DNA from: CAYUVF01 sp964448045
GTDB lineage: Bacteria > Bacteroidota > Rhodothermia > Rhodothermales > Salinibacteraceae
Length of the DNA: 64,000 nucleotides
Assembly: GCA_964448045.1 (NCBI GenBank)
Contig: CAYUVF010000017.1
Location: 1-64,000 of the forward strand
Reading direction: 5' to 3'
Under the pieces are notes generated by a model, which searched no databases, was not told the origin of the DNA, and saw nothing but the letters and a program-made list of their open reading frames with translations. Below are positions 17,601 through 25,052 of the stretch, piece by piece. The translations under genes were made by a program, and so were the position numbers. Numbering within the stretch: the stretch's first letter is position 1; each line of letters begins with the position of its first letter.

Positions 17601-18299
17601 TTCGCCCGCCGCCTCGACGCGGATCTGGAGGGAGTCGCCCTTGACGAGATCGGCGTCGCCGGGCTGTATGCTCAGGCTAAACGGTGCGGGGCGCTCGAAG
17701 ACCGTGTTTGGCGCGAGCAGGCGTTGCGAGGCGTCCCAGAACGTGCCGGGGGCCGCCAGCACGAACAGCAGCAGCCCCACGAGGGGCAGCGAGGCCAGGC
17801 GGCTCGCGCGGCGGGCCCGGCCAAAGTCTTCAACCTCTTCGAACGGAACGGGCTCGACGTCTTCGCTGAGGGAGCGCACCGCCTCGTCAATCAGCGGGGC
17901 CGGCGCGTTCGTGCGGCGCCCATCGACCAGATCCAGCACATTCACGAGCCGATCCGAGACCTCCGGATAGCGTTGGCCGATGCGCCGGGCCACATCCGTC
18001 TCGTTGAGGCCCGCGGCCAGGCCCAGAAGCTGGAGAAGCGGTCGGCCCAGCAGGTACAACCCCGCCCCGATGGTGATCGCACCGACGGCGCCGATCAACA
18101 GCGAGCGGAGAGTAGGGTCGAGCCACAAACCGGCTTCCACAACAGCCGAAACCAGCCACAGTGCGGCAAGCAAGCCAACGATGACGGCGGCACCGAACGC
18201 CACTTGCGCAAGCGTGATGCGCCGGATTGTAGTGCGAAGCCGCGACCGCAGGCGGTCGACGAGTCGGGCAGTGTGCTCGCTCATGGGCGACAGGGACAT
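14673..18299 (-). CDS. DUF4175 family membrane/coiled-coil protein
   Basis: A 1208-aa protein. Two N-terminal membrane spans (about 32-56 and 66-86) and a third (about 168-185) bracket a cytoplasmic stretch NETDVARRIGQRYPEVSDRLVNVLDL. A periplasmic-looking Ig/beta-rich region (about 190-500) then gives way to very long Gln/Glu/Met coiled coils. These are broken by a Ser/Glu/Asp tract at about 717-787 and a Gly run near 1010 (AQGGGGGGSMSM). The layout and N-terminus match DUF4175, a large Bacteroidota family of unknown function. The ATG at 18299 or at 18284 could be the start. The coding strand is heavily biased to CAG/GAG in the coil. It is divergent from the 78-aa gene. Confidence 0.83.
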   Translation of the reverse strand: MSLSPMSEHTARLVDRLRSRLRTTIRRITLAQVAFGAAVIVGLLAALWLVSAVVEAGLWLDPTLRSLLIGAVGAITIGAGLYLLGRPLLQLLGLAAGLNETDVARRIGQRYPEVSDRLVNVLDLVDGRRTNAPAPLIDEAVRSLSEDVEPVPFEEVEDFGRARRASRLASLPLVGLLLFVLAAPGTFWDASQRLLAPNTVFERPAPFSLSIQPGDADLVKGDSLQIRVEAAGEERPNAVTLAINNENEAVIDRIELTPNGHGAFEHTLVNVRQPLRYRVEAEPVQTRWYTAAVTARPLVRTLQVTLTPPSYADLPTERLDPNVGDVTGLPGTQVTLDVGLGGPPVDSALVRFDDGSEQVLALDDNGATGTFTLQREGTYWITLTSENGVSNRAPIRYTMRLRDDARPNVVFLAPEQTADLTEALRQRLRLRLSDDFGFSQLRLYYRVAERRFGGADSTFASLDLPLNNTSQLDQRIDYLWQLDQEANLDLVPGDVVEYYVRVWDNDAFAGYKSAQTQTQRLRLPSLAEKYEQVDEEQSDLASEMEDLKQETESIQQQFRELRDELRRKQDADWEDQRQIEQLKQRQQQMESRVDEMARKMESITQEMQKNDLVSPETMQKYQELQEVIRDINSPEMMKALEELQKSVEDFSLEQMQQSLEDFEFNEKQYEKRLQRSLELFKQIRAQQKMEEAARRAEDLAQQQERIAQETEKRMDAAADSSGTASQDEQQEEASDESESDESESDESGSTEGESGDQSSEADESNSEAADSESSNSGENESSDAPNEDLAQEQQRASEEMKDLEDEIQKMREQMEELRGAPTQQMKQLSDELQQQQLPEQMQQNSQQLRQNQMQDAQQGQQQMQQQLQQLSQRLQQMKQGMQGQQLQINLAGLQAALSNTLSLSEDQEGLRREVRALSSESPNLRPYAQDQVSLEEGLRVVSDSLQQLAQQIPQMSRAIQRETGNALRQMDEATSALSERNAQQASSAQKSSMMHLNELALLLSDLMEQMMNAQGGGGGGSMSMQQMMEQLKKMSGQQQQLNQQIQQFLNDMQGNRLSVDQQERLKQMARQQQQIKKQLEELGRGTDFQDQVLGDLNRIAEEMQKTIQELQRGEQTQRTVERQQQILTRMLQAQRSLQKQGKDDQRKGDQPEQDVTRPSPGELTREEQIDRLRRDLIRALETGYAPDYEELIKRYFELLQKQQDTGSQ

Positions 18300-18375
18300 C
18301 CAGCAGTGAAGAAATGGTGGAGGAGACTGTACCCCGACCGCTGCAAGGGTGTTTCGGTCATAGAAGGCAAATCGA

Positions 18376-18407
18376 TTGGATTCGGGAGAGGACGTTCGGT
18401 ACTTTTC
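18376..18407 (+). promoter_or_regulatory. Candidate promoter for the 78-aa gene
   Basis: TTG at 18376-18378, 21 nt, then TACTTTTC at 18400-18407. This resembles the Bacteroidota promoter form (TTG, about 19-21 nt, TAnnTTTG). The ATG lies 59 nt further on. It is found by eye only. Confidence 0.3.
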
Positions 18408-18466
18408 GAGAGCGGAAGTGCCCGGCTTTCGCTCCGTCCACTGTGCTCACCAACCGCTATCTGACC

Positions 18467-18703
18467 ATGCTGCTCGTCAACGTAGGATCTCACACCATCA
18501 ATATCGATCACGTCGTGGCGTTCGTCGACAAGGACACCGCCATCGATATCATTTTTAGCGACGGCCACCCCGGCCAACCAGACGACGAAAGCCGATTCGT
18601 GCTCACGCTCTCCGATGAAGAGGCCGACCGGATGCGCGCCTGGCTGGAGCGGAATGCGGAGGGCGTCCGCGGCACCGAGCAGACCGGCTTTCACATCGGA
18701 TGA
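18467..18703 (+). CDS. Hypothetical 78-aa protein
   Basis: A small acidic soluble protein that I do not recognise. It begins MLLVNVGSHTINIDHVVAFVD, continues with a strand-like IDIIFSDGHPG, and ends in a helix FVLTLSDEEADRMRAWLERNAEGV. The pattern of short strands plus a C-terminal helix suggests one compact domain. There is no signal peptide, Cys pair or DNA-binding motif. The ATG at 18467 is chosen because the open frame upstream to 18314 runs through the divergent promoter region and reads as non-protein-like sequence. Confidence 0.62.
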   Translation: MLLVNVGSHTINIDHVVAFVDKDTAIDIIFSDGHPGQPDDESRFVLTLSDEEADRMRAWLERNAEGVRGTEQTGFHIG

Positions 18704-19032
18704 GGGCTCGCTGGGGGGCTATCATTGTACATGATGCTGCACGCCTGTGTATGGCACAGTGGACGTCGCCAGCGGGCGTGGGCCGCTGGCGTCTGCTGGT
18801 CGGATTCTTGTTGGACTCACCACGATCCTCTACAGCTGTGCTCTGGGTCATCGCTCAGAGGACATCTGTTGCCGACCGAAAGCAGATGTCCTCCGTGAAA
18901 AAGAGCGGAAGACCCGCGCGGTAGCATGAAACGAAGTGCAAAAAGCGAAATATTAGGGAGCACTCATCGCGAGTGATTCACCGATGGGGGTTTTCCCTTT
19001 CCTATTTCGCCTCTGGCCTGATCCGACGCCTT
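18704..19032. other. Intergenic region with four successive inverted repeats
   Basis: No gene is seen in these 329 bp. Four hairpin-capable repeats occur in order: ATCAT/ATGAT (18721-18735), CTGTG/CACAG (18745-18759), CGCCAGCGG/CCGCTGGCG (18767-18791, 7-nt loop) and a perfect 11-bp pair GAGGACATCTG/CAGATGTCCTC (18858-18868 and 18883-18893, 14-nt loop). CTCTG at 18841-18845 could instead pair with CAGAG at 18856-18860, competing with the last stem. There is no T-run after the strongest stem, so it is not a standard terminator. It may be a structured RNA or leader; unproven. Confidence 0.5.
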
Positions 19033-19569
19033 ATGACTGCCTCAACCCGCCTGGTTTTTGTCGCGCTGCTCGTTGTCCTGCTTGCGACCACCGGATGTCG
19101 TACGTACGGCGGCTACGGCTCGGAAGAAGGAACCATTGAACAGATCCAACAGGCCAACTCGGACTTTGCCTCTCAGCTCGATCAGGCTCGGTCGGATCTC
19201 AATCTGCTGGAGGAGTCGGCCCAGGCGAATTCGGCGCTCGACGCGCTCGTGCCCGTATATCGGGACGTGGTGGCGCTCCATGAGGAGAAGTTGGCGCTCC
19301 ACCGGGACTATGCCAACGACGTGACTGCCGAGTCGGGCTACCGTGAGATCAGCCGGAAGTATGGCGCCATCCTGTCGGAGCAGCGGCTCCTCTCCATCCG
19401 CTATCAGGAGATGCACGAGCGCGTGCGGCAGGCCCTCCGTGGCGAGGCGTCTTCGGCCGAGCAAGCGGCACTTCAGAGCAGCTATCAGGTCGTGCCGCTT
19501 TTCTACCGCCGTGCCGAGAACGAGGCGAGCGATTTGACGATGCGGGAGGCGCTGCAGGTCACGGAGTGA
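19033..19569 (+). CDS. Small coiled-coil lipoprotein, function unknown
   Basis: A 178-aa lipoprotein. The signal peptide MTASTRLVFVALLVVLLATT ends at lipobox ATTGC (Cys about 22), followed by a Gly/Tyr-rich linker RTYGGYGSEEG. The rest is almost all helix with heptad-like spacing: DFASQLDQARSDLNLLEESA, then YRDVVALHEEKLALHRDYA, then ILSEQRLLSIRYQEMHERV. It could span or brace the periplasm, but I know no named family for it. The ATG at 19033 is set by the signal peptide. The TonB-dependent receptor gene follows 113 bp downstream on the same strand. Confidence 0.72.
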   Translation: MTASTRLVFVALLVVLLATTGCRTYGGYGSEEGTIEQIQQANSDFASQLDQARSDLNLLEESAQANSALDALVPVYRDVVALHEEKLALHRDYANDVTAESGYREISRKYGAILSEQRLLSIRYQEMHERVRQALRGEASSAEQAALQSSYQVVPLFYRRAENEASDLTMREALQVTE

Positions 19570-19682
19570 GGGCCCCCCGCAGGGCCAGCCGTTTGTTGCA
19601 GGCTATGTGTAACGCCGGGGCAGTGCTGTGGAGGATACGCCCCATTGTTTTCCTCACATTCAACACCCTCGACGTTACTCTT

Positions 19683-21944
19683 ATGTTGACTGCTTTTCTC
19701 CGCCAGATCGGCGCATTCATCCTCACCGCGCTGATCATCGGTACCATTCCCGCCGCCGCGCAATCCGGCTCGATTGAAGGGCGCGTGCTCGATGCCGAAA
19801 CCGGCGAGCCCATTCCAACGGCCAATGTAATCGCACGGGACGACGGTCAAGTCCAGGGCACCACGACGGATGCGGAGGGCCGCTTCCAGTTGAGCAATCT
19901 GTCCCCGGCCCGGTACGTCGTCGAAGTGTCGATTATCGGCTATCAGTCGATTCAGGAGCGGGTCCGCGTGCAGGCGGGGGCTACGGCGCGCCTGGAGATT
20001 GCGCTCCGCCCGCAGTCGTACGAACTGAATGAAATCGTCGTTCGTGGTGTGCAGATGGGGGCCGAAGGCTACACTTCGACGCTGCAACGCGTGGAACCGC
20101 AGGCCATCGCGCGTCAGGACGCCGCTGATGTCTCCGAACTGGCCCAGCTGATCCCGGCCACGCACGTTGCCACGAACTCGCGCGGGCAGACCATCCTATA
20201 CTTCCGAAACGCGGGCGACCGGCAGGTCGGGCAGTTTTTCGATGGAGCATTGCTCAACATCCCGTGGGACAATCGCGTCGACATCAGCCTCGTGCCCTCC
20301 AGTGTAGTGGAGGAAGTGACGGCTGCGAAAGGGGTGGTGCCCGTCCAGTATGGCACCAACGTGATCGGTGGGGCCGTCAACTTTCAGTCGCGCACGCTCG
20401 ATCAGAAAGGGCAGAAGACAGAGGTTTCGGGCCAGATCGGGACGGCGGCGCACCGCCGCACTGCGGTCACGCATCTGGGGCGTACCGATCACTGGGACTA
20501 CACGGCTGCTTTTCAGTACACCGAGCGCGGCAATCAGCCCCTGCCACACGATGTCGATCTGCCCTTCAGTCAGCCGGGCTCGGACCGCCGGGTGAATACC
20601 GATCGGGCGCTGTGGAGCGGATTTGCGCGCGGAAGCTACCGGTTCGACTCGGGCGCTCAGTTGGCTGTCACCGGGATGCACGTCGACGCCGAGCAGGGTG
20701 TGGCGCCCGAGAGCCATCTCAACCCGACGCAGACCGGCGTGCGCTACTGGCGTTATCCGCTCTGGCGGAAGTCGGCGCTGATCGCCAACGGAACGGCCTC
20801 GCTGGGATCGCGGACGGCGATCCGGGGGGCGATCTGGGGGAGCCGCTTTGCCCAGGATATCGCCCAGTACCAGTCGGTCACGTACAGCGCGCTCGACGAA
20901 TTTCAGGAAGACCGCGATTTAACGGGCGGCGTTCGCCTGATTGCCACGCAAGACCTACCCACGGGCACCCTGGTGCTGGCTGCCAATGGCCTGACGTCGC
21001 GCCACGAGCAGACCATCACAGCGTTTGATGCCGCGGGTCGCGCCCAGCCCGATTCGGTGTCTACTTTTCGGCAGCACATCTTCAGCATCGGTGGCGAATA
21101 TGAGGTTGATCTGACGCCGGATCTTACCGCCACCGCGGGCATCAGCCTCGACGGCACGGCCACGCCGGATACGGGACCGTTTCCCGAACGCGATCCCTTT
21201 TATGCCGTCGGTGCGACGGGCGGGCTGTCGTACGTCCTGAACGAGAGGTATCGACTGCGCGCCTCGGGCGGCCGTAAGGGCCGTTTCCCGACGATGCGTG
21301 AGCTTTTCGGGGCGGCACTCGGTAAGTTTGTTCCGAATCCCAATCTGGAGCCCGTCACCGCCTGGATCGGCGAAGTGGGCGTCGAGCGGCGCGGCCCCGC
21401 GCTGTCGGGGAGCGCCACCGTCTTCCTCAATCGGGTACAGGACACCATCGACAAACGGACGTTCCAAACAGGACCGAACGAAGGCAAAGAGCAGCGCATC
21501 AATCTGGACGGCAGCCGGGTCTATGGTATCGAAACGACGGCCCGCTGGCAGATCCGCGAGACGCTGCTGTTTGATGGGCACTTCACGTGGTCGCAGCCGC
21601 GCGGAATCGATGGGGATGATACGCAGCCGCTCGATGAAAAGCCGAGGTGGTTGGGCACCGGTAGCCTGACGTACGAGAGCCCCTTTGGGCTGTCGCTGAT
21701 GGGGCAGGCGCGCTACACCGGCGGCACTCAGACGCGCAACGAGCAGAATAACTTCGTGGATCTGCCCGATGCGCTCGTGTTGGATGCGCGCGTGGGCTAT
21801 GCCATCGGAGCTTGGCTGCCGCGGCTGGGCAGCGGCGAACTCTTCGCCCGCGTCGACAACATCACAGATGAAGCGCGATTCCTGCAGCTGGGCCTTCCGG
21901 GGCCGGGGCGGAGTTTCCGGGTGGGCGCGACCGTCTCATTCTGA
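19683..21944 (+). CDS. TonB-dependent outer-membrane receptor
   Basis: A 753-aa outer-membrane receptor. Signal peptide about 1-27 (ending IPAAAQ), then a carboxypeptidase-regulatory-like domain at about 29-110 (IEGRVLDAETGEPIPTANV), typical of Bacteroidota receptors. The plug domain follows (NEIVVRGVQMG, later VEEVTAAKGVVPVQYGTNVIGGAVNF at about 215-240). The barrel runs to a terminal strand RSFRVGATVSF ending in Phe. These proteins import siderophores, vitamins or glycans using TonB energy; the substrate cannot be read here. No SusD partner is nearby. The ATG at 19683 starts the signal peptide. Its stop overlaps the convergent ABM gene by 9 bp. Confidence 0.88.
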   Translation: MLTAFLRQIGAFILTALIIGTIPAAAQSGSIEGRVLDAETGEPIPTANVIARDDGQVQGTTTDAEGRFQLSNLSPARYVVEVSIIGYQSIQERVRVQAGATARLEIALRPQSYELNEIVVRGVQMGAEGYTSTLQRVEPQAIARQDAADVSELAQLIPATHVATNSRGQTILYFRNAGDRQVGQFFDGALLNIPWDNRVDISLVPSSVVEEVTAAKGVVPVQYGTNVIGGAVNFQSRTLDQKGQKTEVSGQIGTAAHRRTAVTHLGRTDHWDYTAAFQYTERGNQPLPHDVDLPFSQPGSDRRVNTDRALWSGFARGSYRFDSGAQLAVTGMHVDAEQGVAPESHLNPTQTGVRYWRYPLWRKSALIANGTASLGSRTAIRGAIWGSRFAQDIAQYQSVTYSALDEFQEDRDLTGGVRLIATQDLPTGTLVLAANGLTSRHEQTITAFDAAGRAQPDSVSTFRQHIFSIGGEYEVDLTPDLTATAGISLDGTATPDTGPFPERDPFYAVGATGGLSYVLNERYRLRASGGRKGRFPTMRELFGAALGKFVPNPNLEPVTAWIGEVGVERRGPALSGSATVFLNRVQDTIDKRTFQTGPNEGKEQRINLDGSRVYGIETTARWQIRETLLFDGHFTWSQPRGIDGDDTQPLDEKPRWLGTGSLTYESPFGLSLMGQARYTGGTQTRNEQNNFVDLPDALVLDARVGYAIGAWLPRLGSGELFARVDNITDEARFLQLGLPGPGRSFRVGATVSF

Positions 21945-22268
21945 GGAATCTGCCTGTGCTTGCGTGTCGATGGCTGCAGCGGACCGCGCCACCGTGTAGC
22001 TGTGCGCGCGGGGGGCGGCGGCAAACCAGGGCTTGACCTCCGCCCACGTCGTGCGAAACAGATCGCTGTGCCGGTAGCGTTCCAGCGCGCCCGCCTCCGT
22101 CCAGTGGCTGTAAGTCGTGCACACGTTGGCAAAGCGCGCATCTTGCCACAACTCCAGGTGTTCACATCCTTCAAATCGGCGGATGCGTGGCGACACGCCC
22201 TCGAAGTGATGCAGAAAGGAGTCGAGCTTGGACGGACGAAACGTCATGCGGACGATGCGAATCAGCAC
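21936..22268 (-). CDS. Antibiotic biosynthesis monooxygenase (ABM) fold protein
   Basis: A 110-aa protein with the ABM dimeric ferredoxin-like fold: strand LIRIVRMTFRP, helix LDSFLHHFEGVSPRIRRFEG, strand HLELWQDARFANVCTTYSHW, then the helix ALERYRHSDLFRTTWAEVKPWF. Members are small monooxygenases or putative quinol/heme-related enzymes; the reaction is not predictable here. The start is a GTG at 22268 that includes the first strand; an ATG at 22247 would cut into it. Its 3' end overlaps the TonB receptor gene on the opposite strand. Confidence 0.78.
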   Translation of the reverse strand: MLIRIVRMTFRPSKLDSFLHHFEGVSPRIRRFEGCEHLELWQDARFANVCTTYSHWTEAGALERYRHSDLFRTTWAEVKPWFAAAPRAHSYTVARSAAAIDTQAQADSSE

Positions 22269-22363
22269 AGCATTGGAGCGTTGGATGAGAGATCAGCAGC
22301 GGGCTCCAACATAGGGGTTGAGCACGGACTTGTCGAGGAGGGCGAGCTGCTTCGACGCCTCAG

Positions 22364-23800
22364 TCAGTGCTCGGCCAATAGCTGCTGCCCGATGGCGCAC
22401 TGCAAACATCCCCCGGCTTTGCAGTAGCGCCGGTAAAGCCGATGCATGCCTTGGCTTTCCAGCGCAGAGGCGGGGCGGAGATCCAGATTGGTGAAGCAGC
22501 GCGTGATCGAATCGCGCTCGGCCGGAAGCTGGTCGAGCAGGTCCGGGATGCGGGCGATCCAGGCGGGCCGCTCGTGCTGCTCGGCCACGAGCAAGAGTAC
22601 GGGCAGCACGGCGTTGATCAGCAACGTATCGATTCGCGACGGCCCGATGGACGACGCGCGCGGTTTCGTCGATCGGACGAGCCGGACGTGCGTCTCCCAG
22701 AACGGGGCCGGAGCAGCGTCGAAGCAAGCGCGCAGCGACGCGATGGGGGTGGCAGAATGTGCGGCGTCGAGCGCCGTGCCGATGGGATCGTGATGAAGCA
22801 ACCCGCCCGGGAGGAGGAGCGCCGCGCCCTGCGCGATGCGGATCGGTGGAAAGTTGGCAGGACGGAGCCGGAAGAAGCTCCACCGCTCGCGGGAGAGTGG
22901 ATCCAGTTCGTGTTGGACTCGATATCGCCGCCAGCGTTGGCGTAGCTCCATCACGTAATCGGCCGTCGCCCGGTCGGCGTCGAGCAGATCCTCGGGGGAG
23001 GGGAGCAGTCCGGCCGTGCCCAGAAACAGCGCTTCGAGATCAGCGGCTTCGGTCCACTGCCGCACGAACGACAGGGGCAGGCGCCGCGCTAAATCGGTCA
23101 TCGGCTCGTCGTTTTTACTGTATCCGAGTCCGGCGAAGATCCGCTCGTACAGCAGCGCCCCCACATCGGGACGTTGAACGTACGCCTCGGCCAGGGCGCT
23201 CATTTTGGCGCGGAGCCGCTGCTCGCCCAGGGCGCGCACCCACGTCCGCCGATCGGCCATCGGCACGTCATCCCACTGCGGCGCGCAGGGGATAGGCGGG
23301 GCGTCGTGCGTGTAGAAGGCGCGGAGGAGGGTGCGCAGCGGGGCATGCAAGCGGGGATACAGCACGAGCTCGGGTAGGGGACTTCCGTTGGCGCGCAGCA
23401 GCCCGCCGGTCCACTGATCGGGGTGGAGCGTGACGTGCAAGATGACGCTGTTGTATCGTGAATCGCGGTGGTGGTCGTGGGCAAACCAGGTGCCGGAGGT
23501 GGTGTGAATCTCGACATCGCCGTGCCATTCGAGGTCGCCGATGCGCAGATGGGCCTCCCGGAAGTCGGCGCCGGCATCGGTGTTGGGCTGGCCGGGATCG
23601 ACGACGCGGACGGTGCGCCCATCAGTCGTGGACAGCGCCGCGGTGTCGAACTGTTGATGGGCCCAGAGGTCGTGCACCAGCGCCTCGGGGACATCGGGAG
23701 CCGGTTGGCTGGGCTCATGGAGCGTCACGGCCACTTCGGTGTCGCCGATCGTGTAGATGTGAGAGGAGGCGCGGTCGGCATCGCGAGCAGATCGGTCCAT
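22364..23800 (-). CDS. DUF2851 family protein
   Basis: A 478-aa soluble protein matching DUF2851, a Bacteroidota family without an assigned function. Typical pieces are LVHDLWAHQQFDTAALSTTDG (about 42-62, split by variable residues), the NTDAGADFREAHLRIGDLEW stretch (about 73-92), then WHGDVEIHTTSGTWFAHDHH and YNSVILHVTLHPD. The C-terminus carries a Cys cluster CKAGGCLQC followed by AIGQQLL, conserved in the family as I recall it, which might bind metal. No signal peptide. The ATG at 23800 fits. It starts 88 bp past the pyrF stop on the same strand, so the two may be cotranscribed. Confidence 0.87.
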   Translation of the reverse strand: MDRSARDADRASSHIYTIGDTEVAVTLHEPSQPAPDVPEALVHDLWAHQQFDTAALSTTDGRTVRVVDPGQPNTDAGADFREAHLRIGDLEWHGDVEIHTTSGTWFAHDHHRDSRYNSVILHVTLHPDQWTGGLLRANGSPLPELVLYPRLHAPLRTLLRAFYTHDAPPIPCAPQWDDVPMADRRTWVRALGEQRLRAKMSALAEAYVQRPDVGALLYERIFAGLGYSKNDEPMTDLARRLPLSFVRQWTEAADLEALFLGTAGLLPSPEDLLDADRATADYVMELRQRWRRYRVQHELDPLSRERWSFFRLRPANFPPIRIAQGAALLLPGGLLHHDPIGTALDAAHSATPIASLRACFDAAPAPFWETHVRLVRSTKPRASSIGPSRIDTLLINAVLPVLLLVAEQHERPAWIARIPDLLDQLPAERDSITRCFTNLDLRPASALESQGMHRLYRRYCKAGGCLQCAIGQQLLAEH

Positions 23801-23888
23801 GGCAAGGCCGCGGTCGGGTGCGGTCGGGGTACGGACCGGGTAGACACCGCAGCCCCGTCAAACATAACCTGCGTTCTCGGCAGTGATG

Positions 23889-24719
23889 CTATGCTGCCCG
23901 GGCGGCGTTGAGCGTGCGGCGCAACTCCTGGGCGGCTTCGCCGGCTGCCATTGCAAAGTTGGTCCCCGACGAGGCGTAGATGATGCTACGGCTGCTGTTA
24001 ACGAGCACGAGGCCGTCGTTGGTAGCGGCGGCGTCCATGACGGCCTCGGCATCGCCGCCCTGGGCGCCCACGCCCGGAATCAGGAAGGGGAGGGTGGGGC
24101 AGGCTGCGCGGAGCCGGCGAAGCGCCTCGACATCGGTGGCGCCGGCGACGAGTCCGCCCGTGCCCGCCGCTTCTGCGGACCATGCTGCCACGTTGTGGGC
24201 TACCTGCAGGAACAGCGGCGTTCCGTCGCAGGTGCAGCGCTGGAAGTCGTCGCCGCCCGGGTTGGACGTGCGGGCGAGAGCGAAAGCCGCGGTGCCGGGG
24301 GCATCGAGGAAGGGCATCAGGCTGTCGCGGCCCATGTACGGCGAGACGGTGCATGCGTCGCAGCCGAGGTCGTCGAAGATCGCTCGTGCATAGAATTGCG
24401 CCGAGTTGCCGATGTCGCCGCGTTTGGCATCGGCGATGACGAGGTGCGAATCGGGGATATGATCGATGGTCCGGCGAAGCACCCTCCAGCCGTCCGATCC
24501 GAGCGCTTCGTAAAAGGCGAAGTTGAGCTTGTAGGCGCACGCAAACCGCGCTGTCGCGCCGATGATGGAGGCGTTGAAGCGGATAACCGCTTCGGCGGGG
24601 TCGTACGTTCGCATGAAATCGGGTAGCCGACCGGGGTCGGGGTCGAGACCGACGCAGACGACGGAGGACTGCTCGGCTTGGGTGGTGCGGAGTCGTTCGG
24701 AGAATGAGGGCGTAGGCAT
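23889..24719 (-). CDS. pyrF: Orotidine 5'-phosphate decarboxylase
   Basis: Last enzyme of UMP synthesis, decarboxylating OMP. The 276 aa belong to the longer 'type 2' PyrF subfamily. It opens with SVVCVGLDPDPGRLPDFM (about 19-36). The catalytic strand VIADAKRGDIGNSAQFY is at about 94-110 with Lys99, and Lys64 lies in AYKLNFAFYEALG. TVSPYMGRDSLMPFL and the phosphate-binding end FLIPGVGAQGGDAE are also present. The ATG at 24719 is the first in-frame ATG with the family's N-terminus. The DUF2851 gene follows on the same strand. Confidence 0.96.
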   Translation of the reverse strand: MPTPSFSERLRTTQAEQSSVVCVGLDPDPGRLPDFMRTYDPAEAVIRFNASIIGATARFACAYKLNFAFYEALGSDGWRVLRRTIDHIPDSHLVIADAKRGDIGNSAQFYARAIFDDLGCDACTVSPYMGRDSLMPFLDAPGTAAFALARTSNPGGDDFQRCTCDGTPLFLQVAHNVAAWSAEAAGTGGLVAGATDVEALRRLRAACPTLPFLIPGVGAQGGDAEAVMDAAATNDGLVLVNSSRSIIYASSGTNFAMAAGEAAQELRRTLNAARAA

Positions 24720-25052
24720 GGCACATCAGGATCAACGGATACGCATTGGGGGGGCAACATACGATGTGTACGGCGAAGAGGCGAACGCGGGGACGCCGGT
24801 GGGCATCGGGGACTGGGTGCAGCGGGAGCGCATCGGCCGGTCGTAACGATCTGGATCGAATGTAGCTCGAAGGGCGGCATCAGGAACTGCCATTTTTCTC
24901 ACACTTTATATCGAATCCCCTGTGTACTGAAAGCCCTTCCGGCGTACATTATAGTTGCTGTTCCAGATGCGGAGGCGACGGTCCGCAGTGTTGATGGCGG
25001 TGTGTAGCACGATTTGATTCGGTACAAGTACAGAATAAATTGAGGTGTATTC
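24720..25052. other. 333-bp divergent region upstream of the acyl-CoA dehydrogenase
   Basis: No supported gene is present. The right half (about 24890-25050) is clearly more AT-rich than its surroundings (CACTTTATATCGAATCC, TACATTATAGTTG) and probably carries the promoter of the rightward acyl-CoA dehydrogenase gene. GAGGTG at about 25042 is a good ribosome binding site 6-7 nt before its ATG. A 42-codon open frame (24718-24846) overlaps the pyrF start and is not accepted. Confidence 0.55.

Noticed and set aside
24718..24846. A 42-codon frame beginning at an ATG that overlaps the pyrF start on the other strand.
   Set aside because: Reads plausibly as protein but is short, has no ribosome site and no recognised relatives.
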